Below, piece after piece: positions 26,202 to 34,926 of a stretch of 64,000 nt of DNA. The translations under genes and the position numbers were made by a program. Source of the DNA: CAYPIE01 sp964410665 (GTDB lineage: Bacteria > Planctomycetota > Planctomycetia > Gemmatales > Gemmataceae). The stretch covers positions 29,671 through 93,670 of the forward strand of contig CAYPIE010000014.1 in the NCBI GenBank assembly GCA_964410665.1, read 5' to 3'. The notes below the pieces were generated by a model that was not told where the DNA came from, did not search any database, and saw only the letters and a list, made by a program, of their open reading frames with translations. Within the stretch, counting starts at the first letter, position 1; each line of letters starts with the position of its first letter.

Positions 26202-27464
26202 TTACTCGGCAAAGCGTAGACCAAGATGGCGCAGCCGCTGGGCAGTGTCCGCCATCAGAGCATCTTCGGCCGACTCATCCTCGGCCATGTAGGTCACCGA
26301 GAAACGCAAGAACGGCCCAGCATCGTCCCAAGGGACGGTGCAGATGGACTGCTCGTGGATAAGCAATTGCGATGCTTCCTCGGCGTTCGCAAACGTCCGC
26401 TCCCCCGCACCCACCGGAGCGGGGACGTACAGAAAATAGGTGCCACCGGGCATCTGTGCCTCGAACCCTACTTGACGCAGCACCGTCACCAATTTCTCCA
26501 ACCGCCGCTGGTACTTTTGCCGCGTCTGGACTGGGATGGCGGGGTCGCGCAAAGCTGCGGCCGCGGCATGTTGGATGGCCATGAACTGGCCCGAATCCGT
26601 GTTGTCCTTGACATCAGCAAAGGCCTGCACAATCTTCGGATGGCCGCTGACAAAGCCCATGCGCCAACCGATCATGTTAAAGCCCTTCGACAGCGAATGC
26701 ACCTCGACGCCGACCTCTTTGGCCCCCTCGACTTGAAGGAAGCTCAATGGCTCGCCTTGATACGTCAACAGGATATGCGCGGCGTCCTGAACCACCACGA
26801 TCTGATTGCGCTGGGCAAAGTCGATGACCCGGCGATAAAAATCCCGCGTGGCCACCTGCCCAGTCGGGCTGTTCGGGTAGTTGAGCACCAACAGCTTGGC
26901 GGACTTACGCACGTCGGTGGGGATCTGATCCAGTTCTGGATAGAAATCGTTCTCAGGCCGCAACGGCAGTGGGTAAACCGTCCCGCCATAATAGCGCGTG
27001 TGCGTCCCGGCCACCGGATAGCCGGGCACGGTCATTAAAGTGACATCCCCCGGGTTGATGAACACCGCCGGCAGCATCGCATAAGCCGGTTTCGAACCGA
27101 TCGCATGCACTACCTCGGTCGCTGGATCGACGCGCACGCCAAAATGCTGCTGCATATAGTCGGCGGCCGCTTCTTTGAAGGCTTGGATGCCGTTGTCGGC
27201 ATAGCCCCGATTCTCGATCCGATCCACTTCTTGTTTCAATCGGATGCGGATCGAAGCCGCGGCCATGTCATCGTTTTCGCCAATGCCAAAGTCGAGCAGA
27301 GACCGTTCAGGGTGCTCCGCTTGGGCGGCTCGCTTGGCCCGTTTGATCTTTTCGAACTTGTAAATCGCAGTCTGCTTGCCATATTCCTGCCCGCCAATGC
27401 GGTCCGCAAACAACGACTGAAACCAGGGTTCGGCCGGTCCGGCCGCCATCGAGGCATCCGACAT
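26202..27464 (-). CDS. dapL: LL-diaminopimelate aminotransferase
   Basis: A 420-residue fold-type I aminotransferase. DapL converts tetrahydrodipicolinate directly to LL-diaminopimelate for lysine and peptidoglycan, a route known from plants, chlamydiae and several other bacterial groups. Seen here: YKFEKIKRAKRAA, DFGIGENDDMA, NRGYADNGIQAFKEAAADYM, NYPNSPTGQVA and the PLP lysine in HSLSKGFNMIGWRMGFVSGH. The ATG at 27464 is chosen over an adjacent TTG. Confidence 0.88.
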   Translation of the reverse strand: MSDASMAAGPAEPWFQSLFADRIGGQEYGKQTAIYKFEKIKRAKRAAQAEHPERSLLDFGIGENDDMAAASIRIRLKQEVDRIENRGYADNGIQAFKEAAADYMQQHFGVRVDPATEVVHAIGSKPAYAMLPAVFINPGDVTLMTVPGYPVAGTHTRYYGGTVYPLPLRPENDFYPELDQIPTDVRKSAKLLVLNYPNSPTGQVATRDFYRRVIDFAQRNQIVVVQDAAHILLTYQGEPLSFLQVEGAKEVGVEVHSLSKGFNMIGWRMGFVSGHPKIVQAFADVKDNTDSGQFMAIQHAAAAALRDPAIPVQTRQKYQRRLEKLVTVLRQVGFEAQMPGGTYFLYVPAPVGAGERTFANAEEASQLLIHEQSICTVPWDDAGPFLRFSVTYMAEDESAEDALMADTAQRLRHLGLRFAE

Positions 27465-27548
27465 CAATGCATCCTTTCCAGAAGTGACCGTAGCCCCACC
27501 AACCAGGGAATTCTAAAGGCCAGAAGCACGCGGAACCCACCGTTGGGG

Positions 27549-29411
27549 TCAGGAGTTCCGGTATTCTTTGCGATCCCGCATTTTCCCTTCGGTCCGCCAC
27601 TCACGAATTCTCGAGTGGATGGTATCGCGGGAGATCCCCAGGATGGTCGAAGCCTGCGAGATATTATGGTTGGTTTGCTGCAAAACCTTCTGATAGGCCC
27701 AGAATTCCACATCCTTCATGCTCAGGCTGGCCGGCATGTCGGATGGATCGGGGCTCAGCAGATCGCTAGGTAGCTTGAGGTGTTCGGCCTCGATTAACTC
27801 TTGGTCGCGGGCCCAAAGAGCCACCGCGGTCTCCAGGACCGCGCGTAACTGCTGGATATTGCCCGGCCAGTCATAGGTTTGCAGCTTACGCATCCCGCCC
27901 TGAGTCAGTTGCAGATGGCGGTGATAGGTCGTGCGGAGTCGTCGCAGGATCATCTCGACCAAGGTCGGGATGTCCTCGGCCCGGCGTTCCAGGGCCGGGA
28001 TGCGGATCGGTCGCCGCGCAAGTTTGCGCCACAGCTCGACCCGGAAGCGACCCGACCGCACTTCATCTTTGAGATCGACGTTGGTCGAGGCAACTATGCG
28101 AACATCGGGCTTGATTTCCTCGCTACTGCCGAGCGGGCAAAACGGCTCGCCGAGCAGAATGGGCAACAGCCGGTCCTGCAACTCCAGAGGAAGTTCTTCG
28201 ATACTTTCCAGGTACAGGATGCCTTCCTGGGCCAACTCGAGCGCACCGGTTTCATCGGTACGTCCGCGGCCTGCCCCGCGCCGGGCCCCAAACAGCTCGA
28301 CATCGAGCCGCGTGGTCAAGGCAGGATCACAATTGACCGCAATAAATGGCCCCAGCGCCCGCCCACTTAGGCTATGTAGCTTGGCGGCAATCTGTTCTTT
28401 GTCCAGGCCTGCCGCGCCCGAGATCAGCACCGGGTTGGGAATCGCCGCAACTTCTTCGATCCGTGTCCGCAACTCCCGAATGGCTTTGCTATCACCGAGC
28501 AGTTCTTCGCTACCAATCTGGCGATTCCGTAGACGCTGATACTCGGCCTCGAGCATGCGTTGCCGACGCAACTGATACAGCATACTTCCGCAAAACTCCG
28601 CAAGCGTGCGGGAAAATTCCACCTGGTCTTGGCTAAACAATCCTTCGCGGCGATAGGCATGCAATTCTCCGAGATACATGCCATGATTCATCAAAGGCAG
28701 CCCCAGTGCATCCTGAAGTCCTGCCAAGCTCCCGCCCGTGGATGCGTCGAGGGGATGATCCTCGGACAACCAGATGGGTTGCTGGAGGCGACGAATACGC
28801 TCACTTAGTTGTCGACTCAAAAAAGCGTTGACGTTTTCGGAGGCAGGGAGCACCATGCGCGGTTCGGGATCACTGGGATCGTTACTGACGTAACCAACCA
28901 AGGAGGCCTGACTCTCCTCGCGAAGCAACTCAAGGGTGCTTTGGAGGAGCTGACCGACCTCCTCAATCCGCACCGCCTGCAACATATATCGACACAGGTG
29001 ATGCAGCGTGGTGGCCGGTGTCTTCAAGTCGGTGTCCGAGGCCCCGGCCGCTGGGACTGCAAGGAAGTCGGGTGGCGTTTGTACCCCCGAGCTGGCCAAG
29101 CGATTTGCTTCGAGCGACGGTGTCGTGAAACGAATCCGGACCGCGCCGATCTGCACCACCTGCCCAGGTTGGAGCGACACGACGCCGCGAACGCGTTGAT
29201 CGTCAATCTTGGTGCCATTGAGACTTCGGTCCCGAATGAACCAGCGATCCCCCTCAAAGAAAAATTCCATATGGGTGCGGGATGCATACTCCTCACGGCG
29301 TAACACCAGATCGCAGGCCCGACTTCGCCCAATGGTGTAGCGACGTTCCGGCAACAGTTCCAGACGATCCGGAAGGGCGTCGCCAGTATCGACAATGAGA
29401 AGTGCATTCAT
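27549..29411 (-). CDS. FHA-GAF-AAA-Fis regulator with degenerate sigma-54 activator motifs
   Basis: A 620-residue protein in four parts. First is an FHA domain (about 20-95: YTIGRSRACDLVLRREE, SRTHMEF, RSLNGTKI) that binds phosphothreonine. Second is a GAF-like domain (about 130-290). Third is a sigma-54-activator-type AAA domain (about 300-530). Fourth is a Fis-type helix-turn-helix (NISQASTILGISRDTIHSRI). The AAA motifs are decayed: Walker A reads SGAAGLDKEQIA instead of GESGTGKE, the GAFTGA loop is replaced by GAGRGR, and Walker B reads ILYLESIEEL. It probably neither hydrolyses ATP normally nor contacts sigma-54, but it may still bind DNA. The divergent partner is gatB. Confidence 0.85.
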   Translation of the reverse strand: MNALLIVDTGDALPDRLELLPERRYTIGRSRACDLVLRREEYASRTHMEFFFEGDRWFIRDRSLNGTKIDDQRVRGVVSLQPGQVVQIGAVRIRFTTPSLEANRLASSGVQTPPDFLAVPAAGASDTDLKTPATTLHHLCRYMLQAVRIEEVGQLLQSTLELLREESQASLVGYVSNDPSDPEPRMVLPASENVNAFLSRQLSERIRRLQQPIWLSEDHPLDASTGGSLAGLQDALGLPLMNHGMYLGELHAYRREGLFSQDQVEFSRTLAEFCGSMLYQLRRQRMLEAEYQRLRNRQIGSEELLGDSKAIRELRTRIEEVAAIPNPVLISGAAGLDKEQIAAKLHSLSGRALGPFIAVNCDPALTTRLDVELFGARRGAGRGRTDETGALELAQEGILYLESIEELPLELQDRLLPILLGEPFCPLGSSEEIKPDVRIVASTNVDLKDEVRSGRFRVELWRKLARRPIRIPALERRAEDIPTLVEMILRRLRTTYHRHLQLTQGGMRKLQTYDWPGNIQQLRAVLETAVALWARDQELIEAEHLKLPSDLLSPDPSDMPASLSMKDVEFWAYQKVLQQTNHNISQASTILGISRDTIHSRIREWRTEGKMRDRKEYRNS

Positions 29412-29733
29412 GGGCGTCCCTTCACGCGAGGATGAACCAGAAACGATGCGAGTACACTTCAGATATTTTGTAAATATCTCCGCCAGTCTTCAAGAGGATT
29501 AGTGGTATCCGCCCAGCAGTTTTTTACTAAAAACTTGCTACCTCAATCCTCAATCAGGCCAAACGTCGATATTACCTACAAAATGATCGATATTACTCCT
29601 CGATCACTCAATTTTTATCGCTATCTATTCGTGGATTTTTCAACTATTGTTCTTCGCTTTCCCCTCTTGTGTCGTTCCCGCACGACCGCGATAATCATGA
29701 CTTGGATGGGTCTGAGGGTGAGATCGATTTATC
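29412..29733. promoter_or_regulatory. AT-rich divergent control region with a 21-bp-spaced direct repeat
   Basis: The 322 bases between the FHA-AAA regulator (minus) and gatB (plus) include a clearly AT-rich core (29510-29650). TCGATATTAC occurs twice, at 29566-29575 and 29587-29596, 21 bases apart (two helical turns), followed by another CGATCA. This looks like a protein-binding site on one face of the helix. I found no convincing -35/-10 pair. Confidence 0.4.
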
Positions 29734-31209
29734 ATGAATGAGCCGTTTCGCTATGTGGTCGGGCTGGAAGTCCATGTCCAGTTACTCACGCGCACTAAAC
29801 TGTTCTGCGGTTGCAGCACTCAGTTTGGCTTACCTCCCAACTCGGCCACTTGTCCGGTTTGTCTCGGCATGCCGGGTGTGCTCCCGGTCATGAACCAACG
29901 GGCCTTTGCCTTGGCCCTGCGCGCAGCTCTCGCCCTCAATTGTACGATCAGTTCCTTCACCAAATGGGATCGCAAAAACTACTACTACCCCGATCTGCCG
30001 AAGAACTACCAGATTAGTCAGTATGACCTGCCGTTTAGTTCCCATGGCTGGCTAGAAGTTCCAGGACCTGAAGGTCAACCCAAGGCCATTCGCATTACCC
30101 GGGCCCACCTCGAAGAAGATGCCGGCAAATCGATCCATGATGAATCCGGCCGTGGCGGCGACTCACGCGTGGACCTGAACCGTACCGGAACTCCCCTGGT
30201 CGAGATCGTCAGTGAACCAGACATTGCCACCCCTGAGGAGGCCCGTGCCTACCTCGAAGAACTCCGCCTGATGCTCCGCGAACTCGAGGTCTCTGACTGT
30301 GAAATGCAGGAGGGTAGTCTCCGCTGCGACGCCAACGTCAACATCCATATCCCCCAAGCGGATGGGAGTCACATCGCCACTCCCATTGTCGAGGTCAAGA
30401 ATCTTAACAGCATCCGCGCCGTCGAACGCGCCATCAAGTACGAGGGCCAGCGACAATACGAGCAGTATCAAAAAACCAAGCAGAAGTTTGGCGATGTTCC
30501 CAAGGAAACCCGTGGCTGGGACGATGCCCGTGGCAAAACCTTGGCCCAACGCCGCAAGGAAGAAGCATCGGATTATCGCTACTTTCCGGAACCCGACCTG
30601 GTTCCAGTCCAGGTCGATGAGCCTTGGGTGCAGGAGGTTCGCCAAGCCATGGGCGAGCTCCCCGCCGAACAACGCCAGCGTCTACAACAAGCGCCTCATC
30701 AACTCTCCGACTATGATGCCCGGGTGTTGGCTGCACAGGGACGAAAATTCGTCGCCTTTTATGAGGAAGTGGTCCGCCAAGCCGGAGACGCCAAGGCCAC
30801 GGCCAACTTCCTGACCAATACCCTGTTGGCCAAGCTCAACGCCGAGGGCCTGCGTTTGACCGATAGTCCCATCTCGGCTGAACGGGCGGGGGATCTGGTG
30901 ACCTGCATCCTGCGTGATGGCCTGAACAAGCAAGCGGCCCAGAAAGTGTTTGATCATATGTGGGAGCATCCCGACGCCACGGCCGCCGCGGCCATGAAAG
31001 CGGCCGGCCTGGAAAAACTGTCGCCCGAGCAAATCCGCGATCTGGTCCGTCAGGCCATTGCCAACAACCCCAAAGCCGTTGAGGATTTTAAAAAGGGGAA
31101 AAAAGCGGCCGCCAATTCCTTCAAAGGCCCGGTGATGCGCCAAACCAAGGGGATGGCCGATGCCGCGGCCGTCGATCAGATGATTCAGGAAGAACTGGCC
31201 AATCTCTGA
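29734..31209 (+). CDS. gatB: Asp-tRNA(Asn)/Glu-tRNA(Gln) amidotransferase subunit B
   Basis: A 491-residue GatB, the subunit that binds misacylated tRNA and phosphorylates the carboxylate in the GatCAB complex. The N-terminal cradle domain starts VGLEVHVQLLTRTKLFCG, with the zinc cysteines in FCGCSTQFG and CPVCLGMPG, then ITRAHLEEDAGKSIHD and RTGTPLVEIVSEPDI. The C-terminal YqeY-like tail runs to the end (KAVEDFKKGKKAAANSFKG). GatA and GatC are not in the window, so the operon is split in this genome. Confidence 0.97.
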   Translation: MNEPFRYVVGLEVHVQLLTRTKLFCGCSTQFGLPPNSATCPVCLGMPGVLPVMNQRAFALALRAALALNCTISSFTKWDRKNYYYPDLPKNYQISQYDLPFSSHGWLEVPGPEGQPKAIRITRAHLEEDAGKSIHDESGRGGDSRVDLNRTGTPLVEIVSEPDIATPEEARAYLEELRLMLRELEVSDCEMQEGSLRCDANVNIHIPQADGSHIATPIVEVKNLNSIRAVERAIKYEGQRQYEQYQKTKQKFGDVPKETRGWDDARGKTLAQRRKEEASDYRYFPEPDLVPVQVDEPWVQEVRQAMGELPAEQRQRLQQAPHQLSDYDARVLAAQGRKFVAFYEEVVRQAGDAKATANFLTNTLLAKLNAEGLRLTDSPISAERAGDLVTCILRDGLNKQAAQKVFDHMWEHPDATAAAAMKAAGLEKLSPEQIRDLVRQAIANNPKAVEDFKKGKKAAANSFKGPVMRQTKGMADAAAVDQMIQEELANL

Positions 31210-31231
31210 CCCTGCACGCAGGAGATGCACC

Positions 31232-31441
31232 ATGTCAGATGCCGAACGTCAACAACAACGCCTCCAGGAGTTCATGAAACTCCTCCCCCTCACCATCGAG
31301 CTGGCCGGCCTCCCGGAAGCCGAGCATGGTAAATACTTCACCGAAGGCCAACTCGAAGTCCGTACGAACGCCTTGCGTCATGCGTTCAAGTACGCTCGCC
31401 AGCTGGCCGTGGAGATTAGCCGCGGCAGCGCCGACAGCTGA
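31232..31441 (+). CDS. Small conserved-looking hypothetical protein downstream of gatB
   Basis: A 69-residue helical protein (MSDAERQQQRLQEFMKLLPL and onward) with a good AGGAG nine bases before the ATG, 22 bases after gatB. There is no signal, membrane segment or cysteine. The amphipathic pattern and close spacing support a real gene co-transcribed with gatB. It is not GatC by sequence; no family is recognised. Confidence 0.6.
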   Translation: MSDAERQQQRLQEFMKLLPLTIELAGLPEAEHGKYFTEGQLEVRTNALRHAFKYARQLAVEISRGSADS

Positions 31442-31488
31442 GCAGACGCTTCGACGAACCATGGAGCCTTACAAACCGTTCGATCCGA

Positions 31489-31521
31489 GTGATTCGATCC
31501 ATCATCCATGGATCGAATCAC
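31489..31521. repeat. Perfect 14-bp inverted repeat with 5-base loop
   Basis: GTGATTCGATCCAT (31489-31502) and its exact complement (31508-31521) flank CATCC. It lies 48 bases after the small gene and 130 before the methyltransferase gene. No T run follows on either strand, so it is not a textbook terminator; an RNA hairpin or a dimer-binding operator are both possible. Confidence 0.7.
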
Positions 31522-31650
31522 GCTTCCATACTGGCGTTTTGCGCTCACAACCACTTATCGGCGACCAGCTCTAGCATCGGCACGGGGCTGGCTGCGAACG
31601 ACTCAAGGAAAAAGTCAACCGACACGTCCTTCGTATGGTTCCAGCCACTG

Positions 31651-32412
31651 ATGGCCACTACACTCGAACGGCTTACTCGTGAACGCACCTTTCATGACCG
31701 CCAGGCACGGGCACGAGCACGGGCTTTTGCCGCTGGGACACACGACCTCCGTTTTGCGGACGTCGACTATCTCCGCCATGAATCCTGGATCGAGCCCGCT
31801 TTGGCTTGCCTGGGCGACCTCTCAGGCAAGCAGGTACTCGACTATGGGTGTGGCCATGGCATGGCCGCGGTGGTCTTAGCCCGACGCGGAGCACAAGTCA
31901 CTGCGTTCGATCTCTCCGGGGGCTACGCCGCCGAGGCAGCCCGGCGCGCACATGCCAATGGCGTCCGGGTCCAGGTGGTACAGGCCAACGCGGAACAACT
32001 CCCATTTGCGCAAGCCTGCTTTGATGCTATCTGGGGCAACGCCATTTTGCATCATCTCGACCTGCGACAGGCCGGTCGCGAGATCCACCGGGTGCTCCGG
32101 CCGGGCGGTGTCGCCGTCTTCTGTGAACCCTGGGGCGAAAACCCGCTGTTACGCCTCGGCCGTCACTTGGCCGCCCCAGGCGAACATCATACTCCCGACG
32201 AACGTCCCCTCCGTCGCGAGGACCTAGCCTTCTTACAGGCGATCTTTCCCTACCTTGAAACCCACGGCTTCCAACTCTTTGACAGCCTGCGGCGACTTGC
32301 ACCGATGTTGAGTCGACGCTTACACCTTGTGACCTTGGACCGGATGTTGCTCGATCGGCTGCCTTGGTGTGCATTCTGGTGCCGGTACATGGTGCTTGTC
32401 CTCAAGCGTTGA
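31651..32412 (+). CDS. Class I SAM-dependent methyltransferase
   Basis: A 253-residue Rossmann methyltransferase. Motif I is VLDYGCGHGMAAVVLARRG, followed by VTAFDLSGGYAAEAARRAH, QANAEQLPFAQACFDAIWG and the post-motif LRPGGVAVFCEP, the pattern of the UbiE/Methyltransf_11 group. The C-terminal 80 residues are longer than the core and hydrophobic near the end (LPWCAFWCRYMVLVL). The start at 31651 is chosen because upstream in-frame sequence is not protein-like and includes the inverted repeat; no strong SD is seen. Substrate unknown. Confidence 0.85.
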   Translation: MATTLERLTRERTFHDRQARARARAFAAGTHDLRFADVDYLRHESWIEPALACLGDLSGKQVLDYGCGHGMAAVVLARRGAQVTAFDLSGGYAAEAARRAHANGVRVQVVQANAEQLPFAQACFDAIWGNAILHHLDLRQAGREIHRVLRPGGVAVFCEPWGENPLLRLGRHLAAPGEHHTPDERPLRREDLAFLQAIFPYLETHGFQLFDSLRRLAPMLSRRLHLVTLDRMLLDRLPWCAFWCRYMVLVLKR

Positions 32413-32457
32413 TACATTAAGAGAAACCTGCTTTCCTCGCCCCACGGTGTCACGCCT

Positions 32458-33159
32458 ATGGCCTGGTCCTCATCGGCCCCCACTGGCTTTCCCTGGCCTG
32501 CCTCGGCTCAGCGGGTCCTGGGGATTGTCCTGGGCCTTGCCTGTTTGCTGCTTGCTGCGAACTGGTTCCGACTGCGGTATGCTACCTGGCCGACCGAGTA
32601 CTTGCCTCATCCAAGCGAGGTGGCCTATCGAGTCGATCTCAACGAATCGCCCAGCAGCGAGCTGCAGCTGGTCCCCGGACTGGGCCCGATCCTCGCCCAG
32701 CGGGTCGTCGAGTACCGGCAGCAACATGGTCCCTTCCGTCAGATCGAGGACTTGACGCAAGTCAAAGGGATTGGCGAGGCCACGCTCCAACGCCTTCGAC
32801 CCTGGGTGGTCATCGGTTTGTCTCGCCCACTCACACCACTGACCACGCCCTCTCGGGATCCGGCTACCTTTCGTACCCCCCAGTTGGTCCGCCTGGAGCG
32901 CAAGCCAACGCGTGCTCCGGTCGCAAGTGGGCGATTGGCCCAGAATGTCCAACGAGTCGGTACCCCAATCGACATCAACCATGCCTCGGCCGCCGAACTG
33001 GAACGACTGCCTGGGATCGGCAAGGTTCTGGCCCAACGGATCATCGAAGAACGTCAGCGTGCACGCTTCGATTCCATCGACGCCGTCGATCGCGTGCGTG
33101 GCATCGGCCCCAAACGTCTTGAACAGATTCGCCCCTTGATCCACATCGGCACGGAATAA
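32458..33159 (+). CDS. ComEA-like membrane protein with two helix-hairpin-helix domains
   Basis: A 233-residue protein with one N-terminal transmembrane helix (VLGIVLGLACLLLAANWF) and two HhH DNA-binding domains. The first (about 58-120) has DLNESPSSELQLVPGLGPIL and VKGIGEATLQRLRPWV; the second (about 172-232) has DINHASAAELERLPGIGKVL and VRGIGPKRLEQIRPLI. ComEA is the periplasmic DNA receptor of natural transformation; a double-HhH form is less common. No other competence gene is nearby, so DNA uptake is inferred only. Confidence 0.82.
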   Translation: MAWSSSAPTGFPWPASAQRVLGIVLGLACLLLAANWFRLRYATWPTEYLPHPSEVAYRVDLNESPSSELQLVPGLGPILAQRVVEYRQQHGPFRQIEDLTQVKGIGEATLQRLRPWVVIGLSRPLTPLTTPSRDPATFRTPQLVRLERKPTRAPVASGRLAQNVQRVGTPIDINHASAAELERLPGIGKVLAQRIIEERQRARFDSIDAVDRVRGIGPKRLEQIRPLIHIGTE

Positions 33160-33173
33160 TCCGGCTTGGCTAG

Positions 33174-34583
33174 ATGAGCGACGTAACGCCGCCACCGACC
33201 ATTCTGTTTGTCACCGGTAAGCTGGCCGAGCCTGCCCTGCGACGGCTACTGGCCGACCTGGCTCCCCGCGCCGGCATTGACGCCCGGGTTGCCGTCCTGC
33301 CGATCACCGTGGCCGCCCTGACCTCTAGCCGCTGGGTCGCCCGCCACTTACACGTTCCCCGGGGCATCGACCGCATCATCCTTCCCGGCTACTGCCGCGG
33401 CGACCTCGGAATTCTGGCAGAACAGACTGGAGTGCCGGTTGAACGCGGACCCAAGGACCTGCGTGATCTGCCGGAATACCTGGGCCAGCGTAGCGGCCCA
33501 CCTCCCGGGTATGGGGCGTATTCCGTCGCCATCCTGGCCGAGATCAACCACGCCCCACAGCTCAGCCTCGAGTCGCTGGTTCAGACAGCTCAACGTTATA
33601 TCACCGATGGCGCTGACCTGGTCGACCTGGGCTGTGACCCCGGAACCACCTGGGCCCAGATCGGCACGGCCGTTCGCGCCCTGCGTGAAGTGGGGGTACG
33701 TGTCTCGGTCGACAGCTTTAACCCGCTGGAGGTGGAAGCCGCCCTCGCCGCCGGGGCCGAACGCGTTCTCAGCATCAACCGCGGCAACCTTGACCAAGTT
33801 GCCCGCTGGCAGACCATTGCCCCCGAAGTCGAAGTCGTCGCCATTCCGGACACGCCCAGTGACCTGGACAGCCTGGCTTATACCGTCGCACAGCTCGAGA
33901 CGCTAGGGGTCCGCTACCACCTGGACCCGATACTCGAGCCGATCGGCTACGGCTTCGCCGCTAGCCTGGGCCGCTACCTCGAGGTCCGCCGACGCTACCC
34001 CGATGCCCCAATGATGATGGGGGTAGGCAACCTAACCGAGCTGACCGACGTGGACTCGGCCGGCATCAACGTCCTGCTGGCTGGTTTTTGCCAGGAGTTA
34101 GGCATCGGCAGCGTGCTCACCACCGAGGTAGCCAACTGGTGTCGTAGCGCGGTGCGTGAGTTCGACCGGGCCCGGCGGCTCGTCTATTACGCCGTCCAGG
34201 AAGGCACCCTGCCCAAACGCCTCGACCCCGGCCTGGTCATCCTTCGCGACCCACGCAGGCACTCTCTCGGCCCTGAAGGTTTGGCTGAGCTGGCCCAGCG
34301 CGTGACGGACCGCAACTACCGCCTGTTCGCCGAGGACGGGGAGTTGCACATCATCAACGGGCAAATGTACCTGCACGGCACCGACCCCTTTGCCTTGTTC
34401 GCCGAGGTCTGTCGCCGCGACGCCAAGATGGACCCGTCGCACGCCTTCTATCTGGGCTATGAGTTGGCCAAGGCGGTCACCGCGCTGACTCTGGACAAGC
34501 AGTACACCCAGGACCAACCGCTCCGCTGGGGCATCCTGACCCTACCCGAACCCTGGAGTCGCGGCTCGGAGACCACCGGCTAG
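33174..34583 (+). CDS. Dihydropteroate synthase-like protein (DUF6513, methanopterin-type)
   Basis: A 469-residue protein with an N-terminal ~140-residue alpha/beta domain (ILFVTGKLAEPALRRLLADL and the ILPGYCRGDL segment) and a central TIM barrel related to dihydropteroate synthase: GADLVDLGCDPGTTW, VSVDSFNPLEVEAALAAGAE, HLDPILEPIGYGFAASLG and MMMGVGNLTELTDVDSAGIN. This architecture is that of the DHPS-related family tied to tetrahydromethanopterin synthesis in methanogens, methylotrophs and planctomycetes rather than folate FolP. It begins 14 bases after the ComEA-like gene and converges on the phosphonate operon. Confidence 0.8.
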   Translation: MSDVTPPPTILFVTGKLAEPALRRLLADLAPRAGIDARVAVLPITVAALTSSRWVARHLHVPRGIDRIILPGYCRGDLGILAEQTGVPVERGPKDLRDLPEYLGQRSGPPPGYGAYSVAILAEINHAPQLSLESLVQTAQRYITDGADLVDLGCDPGTTWAQIGTAVRALREVGVRVSVDSFNPLEVEAALAAGAERVLSINRGNLDQVARWQTIAPEVEVVAIPDTPSDLDSLAYTVAQLETLGVRYHLDPILEPIGYGFAASLGRYLEVRRRYPDAPMMMGVGNLTELTDVDSAGINVLLAGFCQELGIGSVLTTEVANWCRSAVREFDRARRLVYYAVQEGTLPKRLDPGLVILRDPRRHSLGPEGLAELAQRVTDRNYRLFAEDGELHIINGQMYLHGTDPFALFAEVCRRDAKMDPSHAFYLGYELAKAVTALTLDKQYTQDQPLRWGILTLPEPWSRGSETTG

Positions 34584-34926
34584 TCGATCACCTTCATCGC
34601 AGTGCGGCAGCGGGGCCATGCGTTGACTTTTCCGAGCGGTGGGTGTTAACCCACCGAGGTTGCGCTGAGTCATGGTCGGGGATTAGCTGCTGAATGGCGG
34701 CTTCTGGTGCAGGAGGCAGCTCGACATGGTGGGGGGATCTGCCCGGCTGTCGGATTCAGTGTCTTCAGGAGGAGTCGGTGCATCGCACATGCGGGCGGAC
34801 ATCCGCCGATCAGAACGAAAAGCCGATGACCAACCTTCCACCCACAGGGGTGCTGACCACTAAACACACCGAGCCTCTCGCCGAACCCTGGAGCCACTGT
34901 TCGGGAAGGTCAGAAATGGGGAACGC
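34584..34926. other. Convergent intergenic region
   Basis: A 343-base stretch between the ends of the DHPS-like gene and phnK. Apart from the stem-loop at 34637-34656 it contains only short frames without family resemblance. A remnant of phnL might be expected here, but no ABC-ATPase motif is visible in any frame. Confidence 0.5.
34637..34656. terminator. Stem-loop between convergent operons
   Basis: CGGTGGGT and ACCCACCG pair perfectly (eight pairs) around GTTA, 54 bases after the DHPS-like stop. No T run follows on either strand. Its position between two converging transcription units suggests a shared terminator. Confidence 0.45.

Noticed and set aside
31489..31521. tRNA T-arm, because of GATTCGATCC/GGATCGAATC
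   Set aside because: The perfect 14-bp hairpin does not fit a tRNA cloverleaf and no acceptor or anticodon arm can be drawn.
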